Origin: Paenibacillus sp. URB8-2
GTDB taxonomy: Bacteria > Bacillota > Bacilli > Paenibacillales > Paenibacillaceae
DNA: 64,000 nucleotides
Assembly (NCBI RefSeq): GCF_013393385.1
Contig: NZ_AP023239.1
Coordinates: 1,860,001 to 1,924,000, forward strand
Direction: 5' to 3'
Of the stretch, positions 51,297-60,679 are shown piece by piece. Position numbers and translations under genes: made by a program. The notes under the pieces are model-generated. The model worked only from the letters and a program-made list of their open reading frames with translations, was not told where the DNA came from and did no database searches. Position 1 is the stretch's first letter, and each line of letters starts with the position of its first letter.

Positions 51297-53037
51297 TCGG
51301 GATGCGGGGCAAAATAATTTCGATGCAGGTTCCGAGACCGTGCTTGCTCCTGATCTTCAGGCTATAACTGTAGCCGTACAGAAGCCGGAGCCGCTTATTG
51401 GTATTGAACAAGCCGATATGCCCGGTCTGCTCCACATCGGAGAGCAGTAGGGTCTGGAGCTGCTTCAGCCTATCCGGGGCAATGCCTGCTCCGTTATCAA
51501 TGACGGATATTCTCAGCTTGTCCGCCTTCTGCACAATTTTTACTTTGGTCAGGCCGGGTCCGTCCTTCGCCTGTATCCCGTGATACAGACTGTTCTCGAT
51601 CAAGGGCTGAAGCAGCAGCTTCATCGTATGGAGCGGCCTGATCTCCTCGTCATACTCAAAGAAGCAGTCAAATTTGTTCCGGTATCTCTTCTTCTGGATC
51701 TCCACATAATTTACGGTATTGGCCAGTTCCTCCATCCAGGTGACCGTCGTTGAAGGATTGCTAAGCGAGTAGGAGAGCATGTCGGACAGGTTCTCGATCA
51801 TCTCGCTGGCTTTGTTCGGCTTGCCTGTCAGGCCCACGGCTTCCCAGTAGATAGAGTTGAGCGTGTTATACAGGAAATGGGGGTTCATCTGAGACTGCAG
51901 GGCAAGCAGTTCCATGACCTGAAGGCGATATTTTTTCTCGGAAAGCTGGGTTTGGATGTAACGGTGCTCAATAAAATGTTTAATCATATCTTGCATAATA
52001 TACGAATACTCGTCCTTCACCTTTCCCGGCGGCCTTAATAGCGTGACATCCTTGTCCGCCGAATTGATCAGCGAGGAAATCATCAGCAGTTGGCGGTAGT
52101 TTCGGCGCGTCAGAATAAGAGTCAGAATCAGCCCGCAGACAAAGGAAAGGCAGGAAAAAGCAATGGTGTAGACCAGAATGCGGGATGAAGGCGCATAGAG
52201 CGTATCATGAGGAATAATGGAAACATATTTCCAGTTATACAATTTCGATTCGATCTTGGTTACATTGACTTTTCCCGCCGAAGAATTCATGTCAAAGAAC
52301 GACGAGGGATTGGCGGAAAGCTGTCTGATTTCGTCGTCATTCAGGCTTTGCTGCACATTGTTGGCAAACAGAACGCGGTTGTGTTCATCCAGAATAAACA
52401 TCATCTGTCCTTTATGGGTCGTGCTCGTGTTCAAAATGTTCTCGATATACTTGGGCCGCACATTGAGCATGATCGCTATTTTGTGCGGGACAATCACGTT
52501 ATAGAACGTTGCCGATTCAGCCTGTCCGGTCTCGGAGGGCGTTACGTTCTTTCTTGTCATCCATTTTCCCGGAGGACCGTTATAGCTCATGAATTCGTCA
52601 AACCAGGCCGTGTCGTTGAATTTATTCAAACTTGAGAGGCCTTGCTCGGAAGAAACATAGCGGCCAAAGCCGTTGTCGGCATAAAAATAAATGGATTGAA
52701 TGTAAGGCTTGGAGCTGGCCAGCGCGTTCATATAGCCGAAAATAATCTGGTACGCGGATGAGCTCTCGTAGGTGAAGGCGGGCGCCCGGAGTACCGAAGA
52801 CAGCTCATTGAATACCTTGGCATCCTGATACAAGGCGAGATCCAGCGTATTCAATTCATCGAGAATCATTTCCAGCTGCCGCTGCGACTGAATAAGCAGG
52901 AACTTGCTGTTCTTGTTAATGTCCGCATTAATATAGTGTTCCGTGTTGAAGTACGACAACGTTCCCAGAATAAGCAGAGGCAGGAGCAGAGGAATCAGGA
53001 AGGTGGCCAGATGCTTGATAAAGTATTTTTCGGTCAT
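51286..53037 (-). CDS. Sensor histidine kinase, YesM type
   Basis: A 583-residue membrane sensor. Hydrophobic segment about residues 12-30, an extracellular dCache-like region up to about 275, a second membrane segment (YTIAFSCLSFVCGLILTLIL), then HAMP-like and kinase parts. The phosphorylated His lies in LQSQMNPHFLYNTLNSIYWE, the form used by the His_kinase/YesM group. N and G boxes: LLQPLIENSLYHGI and IDNGAGI. The ATG overlaps the regulator stop by four bases. It should sense extracellular sugar and phosphorylate the partner at 53034. Confidence 0.94.
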   Translation of the reverse strand: MTEKYFIKHLATFLIPLLLPLLILGTLSYFNTEHYINADINKNSKFLLIQSQRQLEMILDELNTLDLALYQDAKVFNELSSVLRAPAFTYESSSAYQIIFGYMNALASSKPYIQSIYFYADNGFGRYVSSEQGLSSLNKFNDTAWFDEFMSYNGPPGKWMTRKNVTPSETGQAESATFYNVIVPHKIAIMLNVRPKYIENILNTSTTHKGQMMFILDEHNRVLFANNVQQSLNDDEIRQLSANPSSFFDMNSSAGKVNVTKIESKLYNWKYVSIIPHDTLYAPSSRILVYTIAFSCLSFVCGLILTLILTRRNYRQLLMISSLINSADKDVTLLRPPGKVKDEYSYIMQDMIKHFIEHRYIQTQLSEKKYRLQVMELLALQSQMNPHFLYNTLNSIYWEAVGLTGKPNKASEMIENLSDMLSYSLSNPSTTVTWMEELANTVNYVEIQKKRYRNKFDCFFEYDEEIRPLHTMKLLLQPLIENSLYHGIQAKDGPGLTKVKIVQKADKLRISVIDNGAGIAPDRLKQLQTLLLSDVEQTGHIGLFNTNKRLRLLYGYSYSLKIRSKHGLGTCIEIILPRIPITK

Positions 53038-53798
53038 TGTTCATTGGTGCCGTTTCGGATCTCGCTTGGCGTCTTTCCATAGAATTGCTTAAAGGTGCGG
53101 GTGAAGTTCTTGGCGCTGCTGTATCCGACCATTTCGCTGATTTCGTACGTTTTGTAGCAGGCGCTGTCCTGAAGGAGCTTCAAGGCCGCCTCCATCTTTA
53201 CTTGAATGAGGTAATCGGAGAAGGTCTGGTTTGTTTTTTGCTTGAACACAAAGCTTAAATAATTGGCATTCAAATGGACGTTCCTTGCCGCTTCATCGAG
53301 AGTGGCGTTCTTGTAATTCTCCCGGACATAGGATTTGATCCTGCCGATCATCATTCCCTTGTCACTGCTTTCCGCTGGTTCGCTTTCATTCCCGGACACC
53401 CGGCGCTCATTCCGTTCCGCCTGCATCTCCGCGTTGACCTTGCCGAAGACATCGGCCAGCACTTGGTACTTTGCCGGTTTCAATACATAGTTAAGCACTT
53501 TGTATTTTAAGGCTTCCTGCGCATATTCAAATTCCCGGTAGCTGCTCAAGAACACGATTTTTACTTTCTTGTTGCGGTTATATACAGCCTCGGCCAGCTC
53601 AATTCCCGACATGACCGGCATCTTGATATCCGTCAATACAATATCTACGCTTCCGTTGTTTTCAATAAAGTCAAGGGCCTCTTTGCCGTTGCTTGCTTGG
53701 CCGATGATCTGAAATCCGGTGTCGTTCCAGGGGAAATAACTGCTTAACGCCTCGCGGCTGTCTGTTTCATCATCTACAAGCAGCAGGTTAAACATCAT
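53034..53798 (-). CDS. Response regulator, YesN type with AraC output
   Basis: 254 residues: a receiver domain (LLLVDDETDSRE, phosphorylated Asp in IVLTDIKMPV, KPAKYQVLADV) and an AraC double HTH (TLDEAARNVHLNANYLSFVF and YEISEMVGYSSAKNFTRTFK). GAGGTGAT stands before two adjacent ATG codons (53798 and 53795). It is divergent from the importer operon at 54055, its probable target. Confidence 0.94.
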   Translation of the reverse strand: MMFNLLLVDDETDSREALSSYFPWNDTGFQIIGQASNGKEALDFIENNGSVDIVLTDIKMPVMSGIELAEAVYNRNKKVKIVFLSSYREFEYAQEALKYKVLNYVLKPAKYQVLADVFGKVNAEMQAERNERRVSGNESEPAESSDKGMMIGRIKSYVRENYKNATLDEAARNVHLNANYLSFVFKQKTNQTFSDYLIQVKMEAALKLLQDSACYKTYEISEMVGYSSAKNFTRTFKQFYGKTPSEIRNGTNEQ

Positions 53799-53979
53799 AT
53801 CACCTCAGCCTATGTTAATGATTACGCTTTCTTTTCTATTATATCAGATTAGGAAGCGCAATTGGCATGTCCGGTCCGGTATTCCTCAATGTATGGAATA
53901 TTGATACCTAAACCAAAGATTTGATACCCGGGGCTAAAAAGGGCGAGGCTAATGATACTTAAAGCGAAGATCAGCGTCC

Positions 53980-54008
53980 TTACCAAGCTAAGTAAACTGC
54001 CGTATAAT
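53980..54008 (+). promoter_or_regulatory. Promoter of the importer operon at 54055
   Basis: TTACCA at 53980-53985, 17-base spacer, TATAAT at 54003-54008. Confidence 0.65.
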
Positions 54009-54016
54009 TTTCCCTG

Positions 54017-54030
54017 TAAAAGCGCTTTCA
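54017..54030 (+). promoter_or_regulatory. CcpA cre site
   Basis: TAAAAGCGCTTTCA matches the ideal cre TGAAAGCGCTTTCA at 13 of 14 bases. It begins about nine bases after the -10 element, so CcpA bound here would block start or early elongation of the importer operon. Confidence 0.75.
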
Positions 54031-54054
54031 ATAAAAGATGAGGAGCGGTCAACG

Positions 54055-55380
54055 ATGAAAAAAACAAAAGTCCTGAAATGCCTGCTTATCGCCTTATTTG
54101 TTCTACCCGCGCTAATTAGCGGATGCGCCTCCGGCAATGATTCGGGCAGCGCCGGCGCTGATGACGGAAAGAATGTAACCCTGCGCTTCAGCTGGTGGGG
54201 TGGAGAGGATCGCCACAAGGCTACACTGGCAGCCATCGAAGCTTATAAAAAGATAGCGCCAAACGTGACCATCGAGGCCGAATATCAGGGCTTTGACGGC
54301 TATCAGCAGAAGATTAAGACGCAGCTTGCCAGCAACACAGCGGCTGATATTATCCAGCTTGATCTGCCGTGGATGCGTGAGCTGACAAGCAAAAGCGACC
54401 TTTTTCTGGATTTAGGCAGTCAGCCCGGCCTTTCCCTGGACGGCTTCGAGAAGACACTGCTCGAGAACTTCGGCACCTATAACGGTAAAGTTCAGGCATT
54501 GCCCACCGGCGTTAACGCCTACTGTCTGATTATCAACAAGAGCCTTATGGATAAGCTTGGCATCCCGAGCGATATCAAGTGGGATTGGGACACGATCTAT
54601 GAAGAAGGCAAGAAGCTGCATGAGAAGGACAGCTCCAAATATTTATTGCTTGCGGACCATGGCATTCTGGCCATAGATTTCACGAACATGTTAAAGCAGC
54701 GTACGGGAAAAGAATGGATCGATGATCATTACACATTGGGCTTTACGCAGGAAGAGGCGGCGGAAGCGCTGGCCTGGATTGATAAAGCGTTGAAAGCCGG
54801 CGTGTACCAGCCGCTCGGAGAGAGCGACCTGTTCTTCGGAAAGGGAGAGCAGAATCCCAAATGGATTAATCAGGAGATCCCGATGACTTTTGCCATGAGC
54901 AGCCTCTACATTACCCAAACGTCGGTGCTACCGCAGGGAACCGAGACGATAACGGCGCTTCCGGTCATTGCTAAAGACGCCAAGGATACGTCCGTGCTTG
55001 TGCGCCCGTCGCAGCTTCTTGCCATAAGCAAGTCAACGAAGCATCCCGAGGAAGCCGCCAAGTTTATGAACTGGTTTCTGAACGATCCCGAAGCGGCGCT
55101 CATTCTGGGCGATGTCCGCTCCATTCCGGCATCCAAGCCGTCCCAGGAAGCTGCTGTTAAGGCCGGGAAGATCAATGCCGAAATATCGAATGCGGTTGAA
55201 CTGGGCCTGGCGAACGCCGGAATTGTGGACAATGAAATTGCTACGAACTCGGAGATTGACGCTATCCTGCAAGAGATTATTGAGAAGGTCAGCTATGGCA
55301 AGGCAAGCCCCGAGGACGCTTCGAAAGAACTGATCGAGAAGCTGAACGCCAAGCTTAAGGAGCTGCAAGGAAGAAATTAG
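54055..55380 (+). CDS. Solute-binding lipoprotein of a sugar ABC importer
   Basis: 441 residues, lipobox ISGC with Cys24, short Gly/Ser/Asp linker. Family 1 binding protein pattern: RFSWWGGEDRHKATLAAIEA (in part), IAPNVTIEAEYQGFDGYQQK and ADIIQLDLPWM. GAGGAG precedes the ATG. It lies behind a promoter with a cre site and beside a YesMN-type pair. Because uxaCBA are next door it may bind galacturonides; this is inference. Confidence 0.94.
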   Translation: MKKTKVLKCLLIALFVLPALISGCASGNDSGSAGADDGKNVTLRFSWWGGEDRHKATLAAIEAYKKIAPNVTIEAEYQGFDGYQQKIKTQLASNTAADIIQLDLPWMRELTSKSDLFLDLGSQPGLSLDGFEKTLLENFGTYNGKVQALPTGVNAYCLIINKSLMDKLGIPSDIKWDWDTIYEEGKKLHEKDSSKYLLLADHGILAIDFTNMLKQRTGKEWIDDHYTLGFTQEEAAEALAWIDKALKAGVYQPLGESDLFFGKGEQNPKWINQEIPMTFAMSSLYITQTSVLPQGTETITALPVIAKDAKDTSVLVRPSQLLAISKSTKHPEEAAKFMNWFLNDPEAALILGDVRSIPASKPSQEAAVKAGKINAEISNAVELGLANAGIVDNEIATNSEIDAILQEIIEKVSYGKASPEDASKELIEKLNAKLKELQGRN

Positions 55381-55397
55381 GATTGGAGCAGGTAACC

Positions 55398-56294
55398 ATG
55401 AATAAATTGAGAAGCAACCATAAGTATATCGGATTGCTCTATATTTCTCCCTGGATCTTGGGGCTGCTTATTTTTCAAGTATATCCCTTTATCGCCTCAT
55501 TCTATTATTCATTCACCGATTACAATATGATGAGCAAGCCGCACTTCGTTGGATTAAGCAATTATATCCAGATCTTCACTCAGGATGACGGGTTTACGAA
55601 GTCCTTAAAAGTAACGCTGCTGTACGTTATACTCGCTGTTCCGGTAAAGCTGGCCTTTGCCTTGTTCGTAGCGGTGATTCTCAGTTCGAAATTGCGCAGC
55701 ATCAACCTCTTTCGGACGGTCTATTATTTGCCGTCGATCTTGGGCGGCAGCGTCGCCATCTCCGTCCTGTGGCGCTTTCTGTTTATGAAAGAAGGCGTCG
55801 TCAACAGCATGTTGGGCTATTTTCACCTCCCGCCTGTAGATTGGCTCGGCAGCCCGAATATCGCCATTTACACACTTGGGCTATTGTCCGTATGGCAATT
55901 CGGTTCCTCCATGGTACTCTTTCTGGCCGGCATTCAGCAGATTCCAAATGATCTTTATGAAGCCGGCTCCATTGACGGAGCCTCCAGATGGCGCATGTTC
56001 TACAGAATAACCGTACCCTTGTTGACGCCAATCGTACTGTTCAATCTGGTCATGCAGATGGTTAACGCCTTTCAGGAGTTCACGGGGGCATTCGTGATTA
56101 CGAATGGGGGGCCAATGAAATCGACGTACTTGTATGCCCTGAAGCTGTATGAAGAAGCCTTTACCTACTTCAGAATGGGCTACGCCTCCGCCTTATCGTG
56201 GATTCTATTCGTTATCATTATGGTTGTAACCGCTATTATTTTTAAAACGTCAACTAAATGGGTTTATTATGAGGATGGAGGGAGATCGAAGTGA
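55398..56294 (+). CDS. Sugar ABC importer permease (MalF side)
   Basis: 298 residues from the ATG at 55398 behind GGAGCAGG. Six membrane segments; the coupling loop is NDLYEAGSIDGASRWRMFYR. MVNAFQEFTGAFVITNGGP is the typical late periplasmic loop. The end overlaps the next gene by four bases (GTGA). Confidence 0.94.
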   Translation: MNKLRSNHKYIGLLYISPWILGLLIFQVYPFIASFYYSFTDYNMMSKPHFVGLSNYIQIFTQDDGFTKSLKVTLLYVILAVPVKLAFALFVAVILSSKLRSINLFRTVYYLPSILGGSVAISVLWRFLFMKEGVVNSMLGYFHLPPVDWLGSPNIAIYTLGLLSVWQFGSSMVLFLAGIQQIPNDLYEAGSIDGASRWRMFYRITVPLLTPIVLFNLVMQMVNAFQEFTGAFVITNGGPMKSTYLYALKLYEEAFTYFRMGYASALSWILFVIIMVVTAIIFKTSTKWVYYEDGGRSK

Positions 56295-57127
56295 CACGTA
56301 GTACCAACTCTATCTTGAGATACCTGCTGCTGATCGCCCTTGGCCTGGTGATGATGTACCCCTTGCTCTGGCTGTTCGCCTCATCCTTCAAAACGAATGC
56401 CGCCATCTTCGGCTCCAGCCGATTGCTGCCGGACACCTTCGTGTGGAATGCTTACACTGAAGGGTGGAAAGGAACCGGGCAGTATGGATTTCAGGATTTC
56501 TTCATCAATACGCTATTCCTGGTCATTCCCACCGTCGTGCTGACGATTCTTTCAAGCGTTATTGTCGCCTACGGGTTTGCAAGATTCTCGTTCCCGCTCA
56601 AGACATTTCTCTTCTCTGTTATGATCGCTACCTTGATGCTGCCCCACGCCTCGATCATGATTCCGCGGTATATCCTGTTCCGGAAGCTGGGCTGGCTGGA
56701 TACGTATTGGCCGTTTATCATACCTTCCGCCTTTGCCACATCGGCATTTTTCGTCTACCTGATGATTCAGTTCCTGAGGGGACTGCCGCGCGATCTGGAC
56801 GAATCGGCTATTATCGACGGCTGCAATTCCTTTACCGTACTGACCCGGGTTCTCCTGCCCTTGTGCAAGCCGGCTATTTTCTCCGTGGGCATTTTCCAAT
56901 TCATCTGGACCTGGAACGACTTCTTCAACTCGATCATCTACATCAGCAGTGTCAAAAAATTCACCGTTTCCCTGGGGCTTCGCCTGTCGCTCGACGCTTC
57001 CTCGGCCGTCTCCTGGAACCAGGTTCTGGCTATGTCGGTGGTCAGCATTGTGCCTTGTGTCCTGATCTTCTTCTTCGCCCAAAAATATTTTGTGGAGGGC
57101 ATATCGACTACGGGCATTAAAGGGTGA
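56291..57127 (+). CDS. Sugar ABC importer permease (MalG side)
   Basis: 278 residues starting with GTG in a 4-base overlap. Six membrane segments; the coupling loop reads LPRDLDESAIIDGCNSFTVL. The end QKYFVEGISTTGIKG is family-typical. It is the last gene of the importer operon; a hairpin follows. Confidence 0.94.
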   Translation: MTRSTNSILRYLLLIALGLVMMYPLLWLFASSFKTNAAIFGSSRLLPDTFVWNAYTEGWKGTGQYGFQDFFINTLFLVIPTVVLTILSSVIVAYGFARFSFPLKTFLFSVMIATLMLPHASIMIPRYILFRKLGWLDTYWPFIIPSAFATSAFFVYLMIQFLRGLPRDLDESAIIDGCNSFTVLTRVLLPLCKPAIFSVGIFQFIWTWNDFFNSIIYISSVKKFTVSLGLRLSLDASSAVSWNQVLAMSVVSIVPCVLIFFFAQKYFVEGISTTGIKG

Positions 57128-57190
57128 CGGGGCGCTGGTTGGAGGTTCACTATTGATATGTATGTCGAGACGGAAAGGGTTTGAACCCGC

Positions 57191-57226
57191 GACCTCCTGC
57201 CCCGAAGTATGGGGCGGGGGTCTTTG
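57191..57226 (+). terminator. GC-rich terminator after the importer operon
   Basis: GACCTCCTGCCCC pairs with GGGGCGGGGGTC over a seven-base loop, with one bulge, followed by a short T run (TTTGCTG). The gap around it (57128-57351) also holds the repeat at 57286. Confidence 0.6.
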
Positions 57227-57285
57227 CTGTTAGTGGATAGCGGAATCCAAGAAGGACGGCAACAGACTTCCCTGGCAGCAGGCGC

Positions 57286-57317
57286 CCGGCGTGTAGCCGG
57301 GAAATGCCTGTTGGGCG
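57286..57317. repeat. Copy A of a small intergenic repeat
   Basis: CCGGCGTGTAGCCGG followed by GAAATGCCTGTTGGG. The same core occurs at 63258-63287. CCGGC and GCCGG form a stem; GGCGCCC on the left can instead pair with GGGCGC on the right. Confidence 0.6.
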
Positions 57318-57351
57318 CTGAGGTATTTCCTGCTGACTCAGCCTATGCGGC

Positions 57352-58812
57352 TTACCTGAACTCCTGCGGATGCCGGTTGCGCAGCTCCGCAACGGCGTGT
57401 CCCCGTCCGGTTTGCACCAGCCGCTCGGCATAGCTCTTCAGATGTCCTTTTGCATGATACGGGCCGCCTTCTTTCATCACCGTCCAGAGGGGATCGGTGT
57501 CGAACGGCATGGACCGCATCATGTTCTCGTGCCAATCATGCAATAGATATGTTCCCTCCCGGCAGAGGTCGGGACGGGCCCCGGCCAGATTGCGGAGCTC
57601 GTGCGGATCTTGATTGAGATCGAACAACATTTCACGGTCGAACAAATGATAGCCGTCATGATAAGTGCGGATATACAGCCAGTCGCCGAACCGGACACTC
57701 CGCTGGCAGACATGGGCGCACTGGGAGACGACGAGGTAGTCGCGGCCGCTCTCTTCTCCGGCCAGAAGCGCGGGCGCGTAGCTCTGCCCGTCCCAGCTCG
57801 GAGCGGGCTTTAGGCCAAGCAGATCTGCGATCGTGGGCGGAAGATCCAGATGGTAATGCAGCCCTCTATTCACATGGCCTTTAAGGGCGCCGGGCCACCG
57901 GACGATCATCGGGATGCGGCAGGTGCCTTGATCGGCTGTGCCGTGTTCGCCGTATATGCCGAGTTCTCCCATATTCTCACCGTGGTCGGCTGTAATAATG
58001 ATCGCCACTTCATCCATAATTCCCTGCTGCTCCAGATTCCGGAAAATGGCTCCGATATGTCCGTCCATATAGCGGATTCCGCAGTCGTACCCGTCGATCA
58101 TCCGCCGTAATCCGGCGTAGTCGGCAATTTCGCCCGGATATCGCGGATACTTATCCAAGGTGCGGTTGTCATACATATTAATCTCGCTCGCACTGTGCGG
58201 GCCCACTTTGTTCCGGTGCTCCTCAAGTACATCATCCGTCAGCCAGGCCGGAAGCGGTTCTTCGGCGAACGGATTGCCGAAGCTGGCGGGTGCGCGGTAT
58301 GGCGTATGCGGGTCCCAGTAGTTCACATACAGCATCCAGTCGTCCTGTCCGGCGTTGCGGTCCAGCCAGTCAAGAACGGCCGGAGTTACCTCCTCGGCCG
58401 ATTCCATCCCGCAGCGGCCCGTATTATAAATTTCATTAAATCCGGCGTAGAACGGCCAGGCCGTATGCCTTTCCCCAAATGGACTGATTAGCGCCGTTCT
58501 CAGCCCCGCCTCCCGGAAAATCGAGGGGAAACTCTCGGAACCGAGCCGGCTGCGAAACTCCCGATCCACTCCTTCATGACGCAAATCGGCCGCCGTGCCG
58601 CCGTGGCCGACAACGCCGTTATGTATTCCGAACGTACCGGTCATGAGCGCGGTCCGCGAGGGAAGACACGGTGCGTCAGTAGTATAATAATTAGTGAAAA
58701 TTACGCCTTCAGCCGCAATGCTATCGATATTGGGAGAGGTATTGCGATGATAGCCGTAGCAACCCAGATGGCTGGGCGTTGTCGAATCAAGATCAAGCAG
58801 CAGTACTTTCAA
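57352..58812 (-). CDS. Sulfatase, Cys type, in an importer operon
   Basis: A 486-residue sulfatase, the fifth in the window. TTG at 58812 is the likely start: AAGGAG lies nine bases before it but directly against the in-frame ATG at 58821, and the protein then begins (M)KVLLLDLDSTTPSHLGCYGY as its family does. Formylglycine Cys49 is in CLPSR. Other sites: ITADHGENMGELG and HGTADQGTCRIPMIV. No signal peptide. It is the last gene of an operon with a binding protein and two permeases, so it should desulfate what that importer brings in. The maturase is 38 kb away at 19518. Confidence 0.92.
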   Translation of the reverse strand: MKVLLLDLDSTTPSHLGCYGYHRNTSPNIDSIAAEGVIFTNYYTTDAPCLPSRTALMTGTFGIHNGVVGHGGTAADLRHEGVDREFRSRLGSESFPSIFREAGLRTALISPFGERHTAWPFYAGFNEIYNTGRCGMESAEEVTPAVLDWLDRNAGQDDWMLYVNYWDPHTPYRAPASFGNPFAEEPLPAWLTDDVLEEHRNKVGPHSASEINMYDNRTLDKYPRYPGEIADYAGLRRMIDGYDCGIRYMDGHIGAIFRNLEQQGIMDEVAIIITADHGENMGELGIYGEHGTADQGTCRIPMIVRWPGALKGHVNRGLHYHLDLPPTIADLLGLKPAPSWDGQSYAPALLAGEESGRDYLVVSQCAHVCQRSVRFGDWLYIRTYHDGYHLFDREMLFDLNQDPHELRNLAGARPDLCREGTYLLHDWHENMMRSMPFDTDPLWTVMKEGGPYHAKGHLKSYAERLVQTGRGHAVAELRNRHPQEFR

Positions 58813-58853
58813 TCCGTCCATCTCCTTATGATATAAATTTTGCTTGTGCGCGG

Positions 58854-59678
58854 TCAGCCTTTGATCGAACCGGCCATCCCGTCGACGAAATAACGCTGCA
58901 GAAACAGGAACAATAGAATGATCGGAGCAAGCGCAATCGTGCCTCCGGCAGCGAGGCCGGTCCAATCGACGATGTTCTCCCCGCGCAGCGCGTACATGCC
59001 TACGGCAAGCGTACGCAGTGCGGGATTGCTCAGCGTAAGCACCAGCGGGAGCAGAAATGAGTTCCATGTCCAGATAAACTGCATGATGGTTACACTCCCC
59101 ATAATCGGCTTTGAAAGCGGGAGGATTACTCGGATAAATGTGCGGAAAAAGCCGCAGCCGTCAATGATCGAAGCCTCCTCCAGCTCTTTGGGCACCTGCC
59201 GGAAAAAGCTGGCAAACAACAGCACGAACAGCACATGCCCGCCGCCTGCTTCGGCTAATATGATTCCGAGCCGTGAGTCAAGCAGACCGAGGCTTTTGAT
59301 CAACTGAAAAATCGGAATGATCGAAAACTCCAGCGGCACGAATATACTTAATCCGAATATCAGCAATAACCAGCGCCTGCCGGGAAACGCATACCTGCCG
59401 AGTGCATAACCGCAGGTCGCCGTAATCGCAAGCACAATGACGATCACCACAGCCGTGACGATGAATGTATTTAGAAAATACTGATTGAAGTTTCCGGCAT
59501 TCCAGGCCCGGGTGAAATTGGAAAGGTTGAAATGTGCCGGAATAAGCGAGAGACTATCGGCGAAAAATTCTTCCGTATCTTTGAACGAAGCCGAAAGCAT
59601 GCAAAGAAACGGATATATCCAGACGAACCCAATGAGAATCAATATAATATGCACGGATATGGCGCCTATTCTGCTCAT
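58854..59678 (-). CDS. Sugar ABC importer permease (MalG side)
   Basis: 274 residues with six membrane segments and the coupling loop VPKELEEASIIDGCGFFRTF. The ATG overlaps the stop of the preceding permease (TAATG). The sulfatase follows after 41 bases. Confidence 0.93.
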   Translation of the reverse strand: MSRIGAISVHIILILIGFVWIYPFLCMLSASFKDTEEFFADSLSLIPAHFNLSNFTRAWNAGNFNQYFLNTFIVTAVVIVIVLAITATCGYALGRYAFPGRRWLLLIFGLSIFVPLEFSIIPIFQLIKSLGLLDSRLGIILAEAGGGHVLFVLLFASFFRQVPKELEEASIIDGCGFFRTFIRVILPLSKPIMGSVTIMQFIWTWNSFLLPLVLTLSNPALRTLAVGMYALRGENIVDWTGLAAGGTIALAPIILLFLFLQRYFVDGMAGSIKG

Positions 59679-60640
59679 TACGAGTTATCTCCTCCCCATG
59701 TCCGCAGCATCGCCTTGCGTATCAAGCCCTGTAACACGGCAAGAATTACAATCGTAAAGGCGAAGAATATTCCTGCGGCGGACGCATAACCCATACTGGG
59801 GACTCCCATTTCACTTGAAAACGCATAGCGGTAAATATAGGTTGACACGACATCGGTCGCGAAAAAGGGTCCGCCGTCCGTCATCGTTTTAATGAGGTCG
59901 AATACCTTAAGCGCCCCGGCCGTGTTAAGGAGCAGAATAACCAGGGCAATCGGCATAATCAGCGGCAGTGTAATATGATAGAAAGTACGGAAGTGTCCGG
60001 CCCCGTCACTCCGGGCAGCTTCATACAGCTCCCGGGGGATGCTCTGAAGACCGGCCAGCCAGTAAATCATGTTCATCCCTAAATTCTTCCAGATATAAGT
60101 GACAATGACCGCATACATCGCAGTGCGTCCATCGCTTAACCAATTCACTCCGCTTCCAGGCAGGTTCAGCTTCGCCAACGCATAATTCAGCGGGCCGTCC
60201 GCTCCCCAGATAAATATCATGATCATGCCGACTATCGACGTTGTGGCGATAACCGGAATGAAGAACAACGTTCTGTACAGTTTGGCGAAACGCAGCAGCG
60301 GATTGTTCAGCATAACTGCGAGGACAAGCGACAAGACGAGCAGCGGAGGAACAGCCTGAAGCATAAACATAAAGCTGTTCCTGTACGCTTTCCAAAAATA
60401 TGGGTCCGCAATCAGCCGCGTATAATTATCCAGCTTGACAAATGTTGCGTTCGAGCTGATACCCGACCAGTCCAGCATGGAATAGTACCAGTTAATAACG
60501 ATCGGCCAGCCTTGAAACAGCAGATAAAATATCAGGTTCGGTGCGACGAACAGCCAGCACCATAAGGCTGTGCGGTTTCTCTTGGCCTTTGTTCCGCTCA
60601 CGGCGCGTTGATTGATGGCGCCAGCCATTGCCTTTTCCAT
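59678..60640 (-). CDS. Sugar ABC importer permease (MalF side)
   Basis: 320 residues with an N-terminal basic tail and six membrane segments; the coupling loop reads IPRELYEAARSDGAGHFRTF. AGGAGGG precedes the ATG. It follows the binding protein gene after 39 bases. Confidence 0.93.
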   Translation of the reverse strand: MEKAMAGAINQRAVSGTKAKRNRTALWCWLFVAPNLIFYLLFQGWPIVINWYYSMLDWSGISSNATFVKLDNYTRLIADPYFWKAYRNSFMFMLQAVPPLLVLSLVLAVMLNNPLLRFAKLYRTLFFIPVIATTSIVGMIMIFIWGADGPLNYALAKLNLPGSGVNWLSDGRTAMYAVIVTYIWKNLGMNMIYWLAGLQSIPRELYEAARSDGAGHFRTFYHITLPLIMPIALVILLLNTAGALKVFDLIKTMTDGGPFFATDVVSTYIYRYAFSSEMGVPSMGYASAAGIFFAFTIVILAVLQGLIRKAMLRTWGGDNS

Positions 60641-60679
60641 CTATTCCCTCCTAAACAAAGATTGCCCGGCCTTAGTTGC

